Assembly (NCBI GenBank): GCA_018222765.1
Contig: JAAEZT010000011.1
Span: 1-64,000, forward strand
DNA from: a bacterium
Lineage (GTDB): Bacteria; Verrucomicrobiota; Verrucomicrobiia; Verrucomicrobiales; Akkermansiaceae
Direction of reading: 5' to 3'
Length of the DNA: 64,000 nt
The position numbers and the translations under genes are program-made. Positions 10,395 to 20,405 of the stretch are shown here, in pieces. The stretch's first letter is position 1. Each line of letters begins with the position of its first letter. The notes below the pieces were generated by a model. The model did not search any database, was not told the DNA's origin, and was given only the letters and a program-made list of their open reading frames with translations.

Positions 10395-10480
10395 GTCAGC
10401 ATTGTATCTTGAAAGTGCCACAATGCAAAATTCTCAAATTTCCTATTTCATCTCAGCCATTTCCGCCTTCAATCCCCTCC

Positions 10481-12301
10481 GTGGGCCGCATTCCTGAAGA
10501 GACCATTGAGCAAATCCTTGCCGCGACGGATATTGTCGATCTCATCGGCTCCTATTTCCCTCTTAAGCGGGCCGGATCCCTCTTCAAGGCCAACTGTCCT
10601 TTCCACAACGAAAAAAGCCCTTCATTTACCATCAATCCTGCCTGGCAGAGCTACAAATGCTTCGGTTGCGGGGAAAGCGGCAGCGCTATCGGCTTCGTGA
10701 TGCAATACGAAAACCTCACCTTTCTCGATGCCGTCAAGAAGCTGGCCCAACGCGCCGGGGTCACTATTATCGAGGATGCCTACGACCCCGAGGCTGACCG
10801 GAAACGCAAGCGCATTTCACGAATCAAGGAACTGAACAACCAGACCGCCCGCTTTTACCATAAGCTCTTGATGAAATCCCCCGATGCCCAGCACGCTCGG
10901 GATTACCTCAAATCACGGGGCTTCTCCAGAGAGACCGCCGAAAAATGGCTCATCGGTTGGGCTCCCAAAAACTCAAACCTCTTCCTCCAGTTCGTCCGTG
11001 AGAAGGAATTTAAAGGCCGCGAAATTGTCCAAGCCGGACTCGGTGGCATGCGGGACGAAAACAACCCTCGCGCCGGGCTGTGGATCAAATTCTACGATCA
11101 ACTCACCTTTCCCATCAGCAACGACTACGGCGATGTCGTGGGATTTAGCGCGCGCGTCCTGAGAGATGACGACAAGCGTGGAAAATACATCAACACCAGC
11201 GACACCCCGCTTTTCGACAAATCGAAACTCCTCTTTGGACTCGATAAGGCCCGTAAGGCCATGGGAAGACAGAAATTCGCCCTCATCTGCGAGGGACAAA
11301 TTGACGCCATTGTTCTGCACGAAGAAGGAATCGAAAACACCGTAGCCCCCCTCGGCACCGCCTTTACGGAGCAACACGCACGAATGCTCAAGCGCTACAC
11401 CGATCGAATCGTCCTCTGCTACGATGGAGACTTCGCAGGCCTCGCTGCGGCCGACAAAGCCTTTGCCCAACTCACTGCTGCCGGGCTTCCCGTAAAACTA
11501 ATGCATCTTCCCAACGGAGAGGATCCCGATACCTTCATCAAATCCCACGGGGCCGATTCCTTCCGCGAGCTCATGGAGAACGCAAAGGACTTCTTCGACG
11601 CCAAACTCGACAAGGAACTACCGAGTATCAACCTCGCCTCCGCCTCCGACCGCGCCACTCTTCTTCAGGGGCTCGCCGAACTTGTGGCGGAAATGAGCGA
11701 TGATCTTGTGCGAGACGCCACCATCCAGAATCTCTCCACCCGTCTTCGTCTCGGAGCTGATGATTTCCGTCAGGCCGTCGCCGCCGCCAAAACTGAAAAG
11801 CGCAAGTTTCCCGATCGGAATAAAAAAGAGAATCCTCTCCTCGAGAAAATCGCGCCCGCTCCTATCGATCACTCTGTCGCCTACCTTTGCCATCTCGCCA
11901 TGGCTTCAAAGGAGGCCTGTGACTACCTGTGCGAGCAACTCGAGGCCCTCCACGACACCATTGAAGACACCCCTGGCGGACAAATCCTTCGCTCCATCCT
12001 CGCCCGCCGACCCGACCCAAAAAGCCCGGCCGCCCGTCAGGCCTTCATTTCCACCCTGAGCCAACCCGAGCAGTTGGCACTTCTCCAGACCTTTACCGAA
12101 GAACCTCCGGAAAAGCCGCTCCTCGCAGCCGAGGAAACAGTGACCCTCCTCCTGAGCTCATATTTCCAAAAGAAAGAAAGCGCCCTCCGCGCCCAACTGG
12201 CTGATCCCAACCTTCCAGTCGATCAGATGATCCCGCTAATGGAGGAAGTCAAAGAACTTCAATCCTTCCTAAGCAACCTTGACTCCCGCTTTATCCGTTA
12301 A
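10481..12301 (+). CDS. dnaG: DNA primase
   Basis: A 606-aa primase that makes RNA primers at the replication fork. The N-terminal CHC2 zinc-binding domain has C39, H42, C60 and C63 (C-P-F-H ... C-F-G-C-G). The TOPRIM domain shows the acidic E-G-Q-I-D-A-I motif and D-G-D-F-A-G. The C-terminal third is the divergent helicase-binding region. I placed the start at the GTG at 10481, immediately before R-I-P-E-E-T-I-E-Q-I-L, where primases normally begin. An in-frame ATG at 10409 would add 24 non-conserved residues. It is followed 135 nt later by rpoD, recalling the macromolecular-synthesis arrangement dnaG-rpoD but without rpsU. Confidence 0.95.
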   Translation: MGRIPEETIEQILAATDIVDLIGSYFPLKRAGSLFKANCPFHNEKSPSFTINPAWQSYKCFGCGESGSAIGFVMQYENLTFLDAVKKLAQRAGVTIIEDAYDPEADRKRKRISRIKELNNQTARFYHKLLMKSPDAQHARDYLKSRGFSRETAEKWLIGWAPKNSNLFLQFVREKEFKGREIVQAGLGGMRDENNPRAGLWIKFYDQLTFPISNDYGDVVGFSARVLRDDDKRGKYINTSDTPLFDKSKLLFGLDKARKAMGRQKFALICEGQIDAIVLHEEGIENTVAPLGTAFTEQHARMLKRYTDRIVLCYDGDFAGLAAADKAFAQLTAAGLPVKLMHLPNGEDPDTFIKSHGADSFRELMENAKDFFDAKLDKELPSINLASASDRATLLQGLAELVAEMSDDLVRDATIQNLSTRLRLGADDFRQAVAAAKTEKRKFPDRNKKENPLLEKIAPAPIDHSVAYLCHLAMASKEACDYLCEQLEALHDTIEDTPGGQILRSILARRPDPKSPAARQAFISTLSQPEQLALLQTFTEEPPEKPLLAAEETVTLLLSSYFQKKESALRAQLADPNLPVDQMIPLMEEVKELQSFLSNLDSRFIR

Positions 12302-12386
12302 ATCTTTTTTTCCCAAAGTGTGAAAAAACTTGACGATTAGGCGTCCGTCACAAACATACGCCTCCCGGCGGAATCCCTGCTGGACA

Positions 12387-12416
12387 TATAATAGGTGAGG
12401 TGTGTCTCCCCACACC
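12387..12416 (+). promoter_or_regulatory. Candidate rpoD -10 element and 5'-end hairpin
   Basis: A perfect TATAAT lies at 12387-12392. Seven nt downstream, about where transcription would start, is an inverted repeat GGTGTG (12399-12404), a 6-nt loop and CACACC (12411-12416). The mRNA would thus begin at or within a short hairpin, which could stabilise it. No good -35 sits 17 nt upstream; a TTGACG at 12330 is too far away to pair. No Shine-Dalgarno sequence precedes the ATG at 12437. Confidence 0.35.
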
Positions 12417-12436
12417 AACTTTCTCACAAAATCATC

Positions 12437-14506
12437 ATGGCAAAAAAGAAGAAACCGGCGAAGAAAGCCACTGCAAGAAAGGCAGTTAAGAAGGTGGCAG
12501 CCAAAAAAACGGCAAAAGCTCCGGCTAAAAAAGCAGCGAAAAAGGCCGCCAAAAAAGCCCCGGCCAAAAAAGCCGTGAAAAAAGCTCCAGCCAAGAAAGC
12601 AGCTAAAAAGGCAGCCAAAAAAGCTCCAGCCAAGAAAGCGACTAAAAAGGCCGCCAAGAAAGTGGCTAAAAAGGCCGCCAAGAAAGCTCCTGCCAAGAAA
12701 GCGGCTAAAAAGACGGCCAAGAAAGCTCCAGCCAAGAAAGCGGCTAAAAAGGCCCCAGCCAAGAAAACTCCAGCCAAAAAGTCCGCTAAAACGTCCCCGG
12801 CCAAGAAAACTCCAGCCAAAAAGTCCGCTAAAAAAGCAGCCTCTAAAAAAGAGGCCGTCAAAATAATTCCCGCCACTACCGAAGCTCCCGAGAAGCCCAA
12901 AGGCAAAAGACCCAAAAACCGTATCGATACCCCTGAGATTCAGGAAAAAATCCGAGAACTCATCAAGCTGGCGAAGGAACAGGAATATCTTACCTACGAC
13001 GATATTCACGAAATCCTCCCCAAAAACCTCGTTGAGGAAGACGACATCAGCGCCATCCTGGACCGTCTCCGTCAAATGGAATTCGACATCATCGATGCCT
13101 CCGAAGTCGATCGTTTTAAAGACCGCAAGCGCGGCGATCTCGACACCGAGGAGGAAACGAAAGACCAGAAGCTCGACATCCTCGACGACCCTGTTCGGAT
13201 GTATCTCAAACAGATGGGACAAGTCCCTCTCCTCACTCGCGAACAGGAAGTAGAAATTTCCAAGCGTATCGAGGATGCAGAGATCGAAGTTCAAAAATAC
13301 CTTCACCTCTTCGGCTTCACCGCAAGTGGCTACCTTGCCCTCGCTGATAAGCTCATGCGCGGCAAAGAGCGCTTCGACCGCGTCATTCTCGATAAGAAAA
13401 TCGAAAGCCGCGAGCGCTACATGAAAGCTCTTCCTAAGCTTTGCGAACAGGTTCGCACCCTTCACGAAGAAACCACCGAGATTTTCAAGAAACTCTCCGT
13501 GAAATCTCCCCGGGGCAAAAAGAAGCTCGAGACAAATTTGGAGAAAAACCTCCAATCAGTTGCCCGACTCTACACTCGCTTCTACTTTAAACAGAAGGTC
13601 ATCGAAGACTTCTGCGATGTCGTTGAAGATTATCAGGGTAAGATCTGGAAATACTCCCGCAAAAAGAGTGCCGAAGCCGAGACCGCCATTCGCGAACTTC
13701 AACTTGAGTCCTGGCACACCGTGGAGAATTTCGAAGCGACCAATTCCAATCTCCATATTTGGATGCGCAAGGCACTCAAGGCCAAGACCGAGATGGTCGA
13801 AGCCAACCTGCGTCTCGTGATTTCTATCGCCAAGAAATACACCAACCGTGGCCTCTCCTTCCTCGACTTGATTCAGGAAGGGAACATGGGCCTCATGAAA
13901 GCCGTCGAGAAATTTGAATACCGTCGTGGCTACAAATTCTCAACCTACGCCACCTGGTGGATTCGTCAGGCCATCACCCGCTCCATCGCGGACCAGGCCC
14001 GAACCATTCGTATCCCGGTCCACATGATCGAGACCATCAACAAGCTCATGCGCGTGCAAAAGCAGTTGGTGCAGGAATACGGACGTGAACCAACCCCAGA
14101 CGAAATCGCCGAGGAAATTCACCTTCCCGTCGAGCGTGTCCGTGCCGTTCTCAAAATGGCCCAACAGCCGATCTCACTTCAGGCTCCTGTCGGCGACTCA
14201 GACGACACTTCCTTCGGTGACTTCATCGAAGACAAGTCCGCTGAAAACCCAATGGAGGAAGCCGGCTTCGCCATGCTCAAGGACAAGATCATCGAAGTTC
14301 TCGACACCCTCACCGAGCGTGAGCGCGAAGTTCTCGAACAGCGCTTCGGCCTCAAGGACGGCTACTCCCGCACTCTCGAGGAAGTGGGCCGCCAATTCCA
14401 GGTGACCCGTGAGCGGATTCGTCAAATCGAAGCCAAAGCTCTCCGGAAAATGCGACACCCGACCCGTATCCGGAAGCTGGAAGGCTTCATCGAGCTGCCA
14501 ATGTAA
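12437..14506 (+). CDS. rpoD: RNA polymerase primary sigma factor (RpoD/SigA) with histone H1-like N-terminal tail
   Basis: A 689-aa group 1 sigma-70 factor that directs housekeeping transcription. Residues 1 to about 142 form an extreme Lys/Ala/Pro-rich tail of A-K-K-A/A-P-A-K-K repeats resembling eukaryotic histone H1 tails. Region 1.1 follows (about 154-235), then region 1.2 with [11 protein letters not shown], a non-conserved insert, region 2 from about 453 ([12 protein letters not shown] for -10 recognition), region 3, and region 4 from about 624 with the [10 protein letters not shown] helix for -35 recognition. The start at 12437 (M-A-K-K-K-K) is preferred to an in-frame ATG at 12395, which adds 14 unlike residues. 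The tail probably binds DNA or polyanions; its purpose is unknown. A strong intrinsic terminator follows. Confidence 0.95.
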   Translation: MAKKKKPAKKATARKAVKKVAAKKTAKAPAKKAAKKAAKKAPAKKAVKKAPAKKAAKKAAKKAPAKKATKKAAKKVAKKAAKKAPAKKAAKKTAKKAPAKKAAKKAPAKKTPAKKSAKTSPAKKTPAKKSAKKAASKKEAVKIIPATTEAPEKPKGKRPKNRIDTPEIQEKIRELIKLAKEQEYLTYDDIHEILPKNLVEEDDISAILDRLRQMEFDIIDASEVDRFKDRKRGDLDTEEETKDQKLDILDDPVRMYLKQMGQVPLLTREQEVEISKRIEDAEIEVQKYLHLFGFTASGYLALADKLMRGKERFDRVILDKKIESRERYMKALPKLCEQVRTLHEETTEIFKKLSVKSPRGKKKLETNLEKNLQSVARLYTRFYFKQKVIEDFCDVVEDYQGKIWKYSRKKSAEAETAIRELQLESWHTVENFEATNSNLHIWMRKALKAKTEMVEANLRLVISIAKKYTNRGLSFLDLIQEGNMGLMKAVEKFEYRRGYKFSTYATWWIRQAITRSIADQARTIRIPVHMIETINKLMRVQKQLVQEYGREPTPDEIAEEIHLPVERVRAVLKMAQQPISLQAPVGDSDDTSFGDFIEDKSAENPMEEAGFAMLKDKIIEVLDTLTEREREVLEQRFGLKDGYSRTLEEVGRQFQVTRERIRQIEAKALRKMRHPTRIRKLEGFIELPM
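12450..12855 (+). repeat. Degenerate tandem repeats encoding the Lys/Ala-rich tail of RpoD
   Basis: Within rpoD the DNA repeats short units such as gccaagaaagctcca and gcggctaaaaaggc in tandem with small changes. Units of this kind can expand and contract by slippage, so tail length may vary between strains. The low-complexity run also creates long spurious antisense frames. Confidence 0.75.
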
Positions 14507-14520
14507 GTTCACCATCTTTC

Positions 14521-14556
14521 AAAAGCCCGCCGACCGATTGGTCCGCGGGCTTTTTC
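14521..14556 (+). terminator. Intrinsic terminator after rpoD
   Basis: A 10-bp stem, AAAAGCCCGC (14521-14530) pairing with GCGGGCTTTT (14545-14554), can be extended inwards by GACC/GGTC past a mismatch and closes on a GATT loop. A T-run directly follows the stem. It lies 15 nt after the rpoD stop codon. Confidence 0.85.
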
Positions 14557-14595
14557 ATTCTTCCCAACTCCACAATCACTCTTCATTATTCCTCC

Positions 14596-14982
14596 GTGCA
14601 GCCGATCCAACTTGAGAGCGCCGTCGCGACGATCCTCGAACACGAATCCCGTTTCGAGCCGGGCGCGTATTTTCTCGTGAGGGATATTCTAGATTTCACC
14701 GTAGAGCGACTCGCTAAGAAAAACAAAGGTGAGAAACGCCACGTGACCGGGCCAGAACTCCTCATCGGTTTTCGTGATTTTGTTCTGAAAGAATACGGTC
14801 CGATGGGAGCCACCCTGCTCGAGGACTGGGGCATTACCTCTTGCAGGAACATCGGCGAGATCGTCTTTCTCTTTATCGAACACGGTGTCTTTGGCAAACA
14901 GGATTCGGATACCATCGACGATTTCTCCGAGATCTTTGATTTTGAAGAAGCCTTCACCGCGCCCTTTCTTTCCATAAAATGA
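14596..14982 (+). CDS. Minf_1886 family protein
   Basis: A 128-aa soluble acidic protein of the Minf_1886 family, a small conserved family found mainly in Verrucomicrobiota and Planctomycetota. Recognisable parts are F-E-P-G-A-Y-F-L-V-R-D-I-L-D-F-T near the N-terminus and G-P-E-L-L-I-G-F-R-D-F in the middle. The start is a GTG at 14596; there is no ATG in a suitable place. Its stop overlaps the start of the UbiA gene (ATGA at 14979-14982), so the two are probably translationally coupled. Function is unknown. Confidence 0.8.
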   Translation: MQPIQLESAVATILEHESRFEPGAYFLVRDILDFTVERLAKKNKGEKRHVTGPELLIGFRDFVLKEYGPMGATLLEDWGITSCRNIGEIVFLFIEHGVFGKQDSDTIDDFSEIFDFEEAFTAPFLSIK

Positions 14983-15896
14983 TCTCGCGGGAACGATTCA
15001 TCGACCTGCTGGCGATGAGCCGGTTCGCCAATCTCCCCACCGTTTGGTCGAATGGACTTTTAGGCACCCTTGTTGGATTGACGCTCTTTGAGAGAAACAC
15101 TGAGTCGATTTGCCCTCTGTGCCTGACTGCAGTTGGTCTTGCTCTTTCATTTCTTTATTTAGGCGGCTGCTTTCTCAACGATGCCCACGACCTTGAATTC
15201 GACGAGAAGACCCGCCCCGAGCGTCCCATTCCCGCAGGTCGATGGTCTCGCAAAACCATCTTCACTTTTGCGGTCGTTCTCATGGGACTTGGTCTGGGCC
15301 TTTGCTTGCTTGTTTCTGCGGCATCAGGACTTTTTGCCGCCGGAATCATCATCTGCATCTTAGCCTACACCAAATGGCACAAGCGCACTGCCTGGAGTTT
15401 TTTCTTCATGGCCGGAGCCCGCGCGCTGATCTATCCGACAGCAGCGTTCAGCTTTCTCTCATGGGAACGATTTCAAGCAATCTCTCCCGAATTACTTCCC
15501 ATATTCGTCACTATCGCCCTGGGGCTCGGAGGATACATTCTGGGGATTTCCCTCACGGCAAAGAGCGAAAGCTTCCCCACTCCTCCGACACCAAAAGAAC
15601 AGGCCATTCCCGTTGCCTGCCTCTGTGCTCCTTCAATTTTCATCTCAGGACTACTTCTCCTGGGAGGAACAGGAAACGCAGCCGCACCTCTTCTTCTCTT
15701 TTTTGTCGTTCTCATCTTCTCGGTGAGATCGGTTCGCGCCAATCATAACGTCGGCCAATTCGTCTCACGAACTTTGGCCGCCATCCCCTTGGTCGACTGC
15801 CTTCTCGTGATCCCCCTTGCTCCACATCTTTGGTTTACCTGTCCCATTCTCGCCTTATTGGCGCTGGGACTTCAGAAAATCGCTCCTGCGACCTAA
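14979..15896 (+). CDS. UbiA-family prenyltransferase
   Basis: A 305-aa polytopic membrane protein with about eight hydrophobic spans. The first conserved Asp-rich prenyl-diphosphate/Mg2+ site is seen as N-D-A-H-D-L-E-F-D-E-K-T-R-P-E-R-P-I (about residues 67-84), characteristic of UbiA enzymes. The second Asp-rich loop is not obvious, which suggests a divergent subfamily. UbiA enzymes attach prenyl chains to aromatic or other acceptors in quinone, heme or lipid synthesis. No quinone, heme or chlorophyll genes lie next to it, so the substrate cannot be assigned. It overlaps the upstream Minf_1886 gene by 4 bp. Confidence 0.85.
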   Translation: MISRERFIDLLAMSRFANLPTVWSNGLLGTLVGLTLFERNTESICPLCLTAVGLALSFLYLGGCFLNDAHDLEFDEKTRPERPIPAGRWSRKTIFTFAVVLMGLGLGLCLLVSAASGLFAAGIIICILAYTKWHKRTAWSFFFMAGARALIYPTAAFSFLSWERFQAISPELLPIFVTIALGLGGYILGISLTAKSESFPTPPTPKEQAIPVACLCAPSIFISGLLLLGGTGNAAAPLLLFFVVLIFSVRSVRANHNVGQFVSRTLAAIPLVDCLLVIPLAPHLWFTCPILALLALGLQKIAPAT

Positions 15897-15953
15897 TAAT
15901 TTGTAATACTCTCGCTTTCCTTTCCACGTCGTTTGGTGATAGAAATCGCCCTG

Positions 15954-17237
15954 ATGAAACACGAAACTCTTTGTCTCCACGGCGGCTACTCCCCTGATCC
16001 TACCACAAACTCCCGCGCCGTCCCACTCTACCGCACCGCGTCATATGTTTTCGATAGCACCGAGCACGCGGCCAATCTTTTTGCTCTGAAGGAACTCGGC
16101 AACGTCTACACCCGCCTCCAAAACCCAACCACCGACGTTCTCGAAAAACGCGTTGCCTTGCTCGAGGGGGCGCACGAGATGGCCGGTCTGGGACACGCCT
16201 CGGGAACCGCCGCCATTTTCAACGCCATCGTCACTCTTGCCAAAGCTGGTGATAATATCGTCTCTGCACAAAATCTCTACGGCGGCAGCTACACCCAATT
16301 CAACGACATCCTTCCCGCTCTCGGCATTGAAGTCCGTCTGATCGATTCCAACGATCCTGAAAACTTCGCTAAAGCCATCGACGGAAACACGCGTGCCCTT
16401 TTCTGCGAGACTGTTTCCAACCCCGCGCTCGAAATCACCGACCTCGATGCCGTCGGCGACATTGCCAAGGCTCACGGTATTCCTCTCATCGTCGATTCCA
16501 CTTTTTCCACACCCTATCTCACCAAACCATTCGATCACGGCGCAGATGTCGTTGTTCACTCGATGACCAAATGGTTTGGCGGACACGGGGCCGGCATCGG
16601 CGGAATGGTTGTCGATTCCGGACGCTTCAACTGGGCCGGAGGAAAGCACCCACTCTTTGACGAACCCGATTCATCTTATCACGGGCTCCGATGGGGGCAT
16701 GATCTCCCGGACATGCTCGCTCCGCTCGCATACATTCTCCGGATGCGCACCGGCCCACTCCGCAACCTCGGAGCCTGCATCTCACCTGACAATTCCTGGA
16801 CGCTTCTCCAGGGCATCGAAACACTTCCCCTGCGAATGGAGCGCCATTGCGAAAACTCCCTCGCCGTCGCCAAGCACCTTAAAGATCACCCCAAGGTTGA
16901 TTGGGTCCGCTTCCCCGGACTTGAAGACGACCCCGAGTTCGAGAAGAACAAAAAATACCTCAAAGGCAAAGGGGGCTCGATGGTAGTCTTCGGCATCAAA
17001 GGTGGCGCTGAAGCTGGAGCCAAGGTCATCGAATCCTTCAAGCTCTTCTCACACCTTGCCAATGTTGGAGACGCCAAATCCCTCGCGATTCATCCTGCAA
17101 CGACCACACACTCCCAACTCACCGGAGAGCAGCAACTCGCTGGTGGAATTTCCCCCGAACTCGTTCGCCTCTCCATCGGAATCGAACACATCGACGACAT
17201 CCTCGAAGACCTTGAACAGGCATTGGCGTCGGTCTAA
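15954..17237 (+). CDS. metY: O-acetylhomoserine sulfhydrylase (Cys/Met metabolism PLP enzyme)
   Basis: A 427-aa PLP-dependent enzyme of the Cys/Met metabolism family. It most resembles O-acetylhomoserine (thiol)-lyases, which add sulfide to O-acetylhomoserine to give homocysteine. The PLP-binding lysine is K206 in V-V-H-S-M-T-K-W-F-G-G-H-G. The Y-T-R-L-Q-N-P-T motif and the length of about 430 aa favour MetY over the shorter cystathionine gamma-synthase and beta-lyase families (about 390 aa). Start at 15954 (M-K-H-E-T-L-C-L-H-G-G) rather than 15933, because family members begin just before this motif. The LON-domain gene starts 10 nt downstream. I see no S-box or SAM riboswitch upstream. Confidence 0.9.
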   Translation: MKHETLCLHGGYSPDPTTNSRAVPLYRTASYVFDSTEHAANLFALKELGNVYTRLQNPTTDVLEKRVALLEGAHEMAGLGHASGTAAIFNAIVTLAKAGDNIVSAQNLYGGSYTQFNDILPALGIEVRLIDSNDPENFAKAIDGNTRALFCETVSNPALEITDLDAVGDIAKAHGIPLIVDSTFSTPYLTKPFDHGADVVVHSMTKWFGGHGAGIGGMVVDSGRFNWAGGKHPLFDEPDSSYHGLRWGHDLPDMLAPLAYILRMRTGPLRNLGACISPDNSWTLLQGIETLPLRMERHCENSLAVAKHLKDHPKVDWVRFPGLEDDPEFEKNKKYLKGKGGSMVVFGIKGGAEAGAKVIESFKLFSHLANVGDAKSLAIHPATTTHSQLTGEQQLAGGISPELVRLSIGIEHIDDILEDLEQALASV

Positions 17238-17247
17238 ACCCTTCACC

Positions 17248-17871
17248 ATGTCTTCCCTCACCATCCCGGAAAAGTGCGGTGTCATGTTGCTCCCCGACTC
17301 TGTTCTTTTCCCACATGGGGCGATGCCCCTGCGCATCTTCGAACCCCGATATCGGCAGATGCTCGAAGAGGCAGTCGAGGGTGATTGCATGTTTTGTATT
17401 GGCAATCTGATAGGTTCTAATGATTCCGACCCCGAGACCAGTTGCGCTCCCATCGGGGCCATCGGACTCATCCGGGCGTCGCGAGAAGCAAAGGACGGCA
17501 CCTCTAATCTTCTCCTCCACGGGGTAATCAGAGTGCAATTTAAAAAATGGTTGAGGGAAAAACCGTATCCCTATGCTGAGATCCGCCCGGTCATGGATAC
17601 TACCCTGGATTCTCAGGAGGAGGCTTCCTACCTTGACCGCCTGAGAAAATCCATGAACCGCGCGCTTTCAGGGTTCCCCTCCGAAGTGAACGAACAAATG
17701 AACAAGATCCTGGATCAAGCAGGCGATTCGGGATCCTGCGCGGATGCTGTAGCCCAGCAGTTCATTCACGACCCAAACGACCGACAACGACTCCTGGAAA
17801 CCTCCGAAGTCCGAAAACGCATGGATTTTCTCATTCAATTTCTGAATAAAGCAGGACCTTCAACGTCCTAG
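17248..17871 (+). CDS. LON peptidase substrate-binding-domain protein
   Basis: A 207-aa protein consisting of a stand-alone Lon N-terminal (LAN) domain. The conserved start of the fold is visible as L-L-P-D-S-V-L-F-P-H-G-A-M-P-L-R-I-F-E-P-R-Y-(R), with I-G-L-I-R-A about 70 residues in. No AAA+ ATPase or Ser-Lys protease domain is present, so it is not a Lon protease; such proteins may be adaptors. The ATG at 17248 fits the domain start; the long in-frame extension upstream lies inside metY and is not real. Probably in an operon with metY (10-nt gap) and the secreted-protein gene (6-nt gap). Confidence 0.85.
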   Translation: MSSLTIPEKCGVMLLPDSVLFPHGAMPLRIFEPRYRQMLEEAVEGDCMFCIGNLIGSNDSDPETSCAPIGAIGLIRASREAKDGTSNLLLHGVIRVQFKKWLREKPYPYAEIRPVMDTTLDSQEEASYLDRLRKSMNRALSGFPSEVNEQMNKILDQAGDSGSCADAVAQQFIHDPNDRQRLLETSEVRKRMDFLIQFLNKAGPSTS

Positions 17872-17877
17872 CTCTTA

Positions 17878-18726
17878 ATGAAGGTTCCCTTAGCTCTCCT
17901 TTCACTACTCACCACCTCACTCTTCGCCGCCAGCCCCTTCACCACGGAGGAATTCAACACGGCCATCAACACATCCCGGTGGTTCATCTACAATTACGAA
18001 ACCGGAGGGTTCACGACTCCTGACTGGAATGCGGTGGACGGAGGCGCCAATCCTGAGGCATCCACCACATTGACAGTGGGAAACGGAGTTTCTTTTATCG
18101 CGAACGAAGCTTCTTCGCTGGGAACATTTACCGGCGACTTCTACGGTGCTGGAATCGAGGGTCTTGATTGCGATATCTTTGCCGAGGCCGCTTCCTTAAT
18201 CCAAAGCGTGGAATTCTTCTTCCTCCACGACGGCGTTTTTTACTTCAGCGACCCATTAACTTTAAACAATGACGGATGGTCCCTTCTGCAATACTCATTC
18301 ACAACTGACCCTTGGTATACCATCGAAGATGGCATTTTCGTGGACACTCTTATTACCGATGAAATTCTCTCGGATATCAGCCAAATTGGCGTCGACTTTC
18401 TCCCCCTCGCCGCTGATGACGCGATTGGCTCCCGCGTGGGGCTCGATAATTTCACTCTCATGGGCCAAGTCCCCACGACTCCCTTGGAAATTGCCAAGGG
18501 AAACGCTAATGACCTCGCCCTAAGCTTTTCGCTAAAGGATAGTTTCAGTTACACCATCGAGGCAAATGAAGAACTTACCAGTGATGGCTGGAACCCACTC
18601 AGCCCGGAAACCACCGATTTGTCGGGAACCGAACCCTTCGAAACGACCATTCCCCGATCCGTCAGGCAATTCTTCCGCTTGATGATCAGACCGCTTTACT
18701 ACGCTGTCCCGAATATCGGGGCCTAA
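17878..18726 (+). CDS. Hypothetical secreted protein
   Basis: A 282-aa protein with a signal peptide (residues 1-18, M-K-V-P-L-A-L-L-S-L-L-T-T-S-L-F-A-A). The mature part is acidic, rich in aromatic residues and predicted to be mostly beta. The C-terminal 60 residues (Y-T-I-E-A-N-E-E-L then a W-N-P-L-S turn then Q-F-F-R-L) resemble the end of the CotH/lamin-tail protein at 244-6405 and may be a small C-terminal beta-domain shared by secreted proteins of this organism. I recognise no enzymatic motif. It starts 6 nt after the LON-domain gene. Confidence 0.65.
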   Translation: MKVPLALLSLLTTSLFAASPFTTEEFNTAINTSRWFIYNYETGGFTTPDWNAVDGGANPEASTTLTVGNGVSFIANEASSLGTFTGDFYGAGIEGLDCDIFAEAASLIQSVEFFFLHDGVFYFSDPLTLNNDGWSLLQYSFTTDPWYTIEDGIFVDTLITDEILSDISQIGVDFLPLAADDAIGSRVGLDNFTLMGQVPTTPLEIAKGNANDLALSFSLKDSFSYTIEANEELTSDGWNPLSPETTDLSGTEPFETTIPRSVRQFFRLMIRPLYYAVPNIGA

Positions 18727-18789
18727 AAAGCGGTCCGGAGCCAAAAAAAGCTTTCGCAAATCCCACCTCTCTGGCTTATCCCAACGGCG

Positions 18790-20076
<1,287 letters not shown>

Positions 20077-20096
20077 ACCTTTCCCGCCGCTCTCAC

Positions 20097-20128
20097 AGCC
20101 GGAGCCTCTCCACGGGTTCCGGCTTTTT
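20097..20128 (+). terminator. Intrinsic terminator after argG
   Basis: AGCCGGAGCC (20097-20106) pairs with GGTTCCGGCT (20115-20124) with one G-U pair, closing a 9-nt loop, followed by TTTT. It begins 21 nt after the argG stop. The rest of the gap to the RND pump gene, 20129-20405, holds an inverted repeat listed separately and no coding sequence. Confidence 0.8.
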
Positions 20129-20329
20129 CAGAATTCCGAAAAAACAAGAGGACAGCGAAAAACCTAACCAAAAATAGCAAGAGAACTGAAGAGCTGTAAT
20201 CTTGGAGAGATCAGGCACGTAGCACCCTACAATTATTCCGTTCCGGGGGTTGGGCGCTTGCAAAAGGACGAAAGAATCTATTTCCAATTCGACGGCGTTT
20301 ACCCGAGCAAAGGTTTCCAGTAGCCTCCT

Positions 20330-20356
20330 GAGATACTCTCGGGAAAGAGTAATCTC
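20330..20356. promoter_or_regulatory. Imperfect inverted repeat upstream of the RND pump
   Basis: GAGATACTCT (20330-20339) is complementary to AGAGTAATCTC (20346-20356) with one bulged A, around a 6-nt spacer. It sits about 50 nt before the pump start codon at 20406. It could be an operator for a regulator encoded elsewhere or a 5'-UTR hairpin. No adjacent regulator gene is present. Confidence 0.25.
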
Positions 20357-20405
20357 TCTGATCCCGACAGGATTTCCCGTCTCTCTCCGTTATTAGCCAC
20401 CTCCA

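Noticed and set aside
12330-12335. TTGACG as -35 of the rpoD promoter
   Set aside because: 51 nt separate it from the TATAAT at 12387, far too much; another -10 at the right spacing is poor.
12424-12915. 163-aa minus-strand frame resembling a membrane protein (A-F-L-A-A-F-L repeats)
   Set aside because: Antisense of the repeated AAG/GCC codons in the sigma factor tail; hydrophobicity is an artefact.
12269-13555. 428-aa minus-strand frame with Phe/Leu/Gly-rich sequence
   Set aside because: It is the antisense of the rpoD Lys/Ala repeats; the low-complexity composition and overlap with a certain gene show a shadow.
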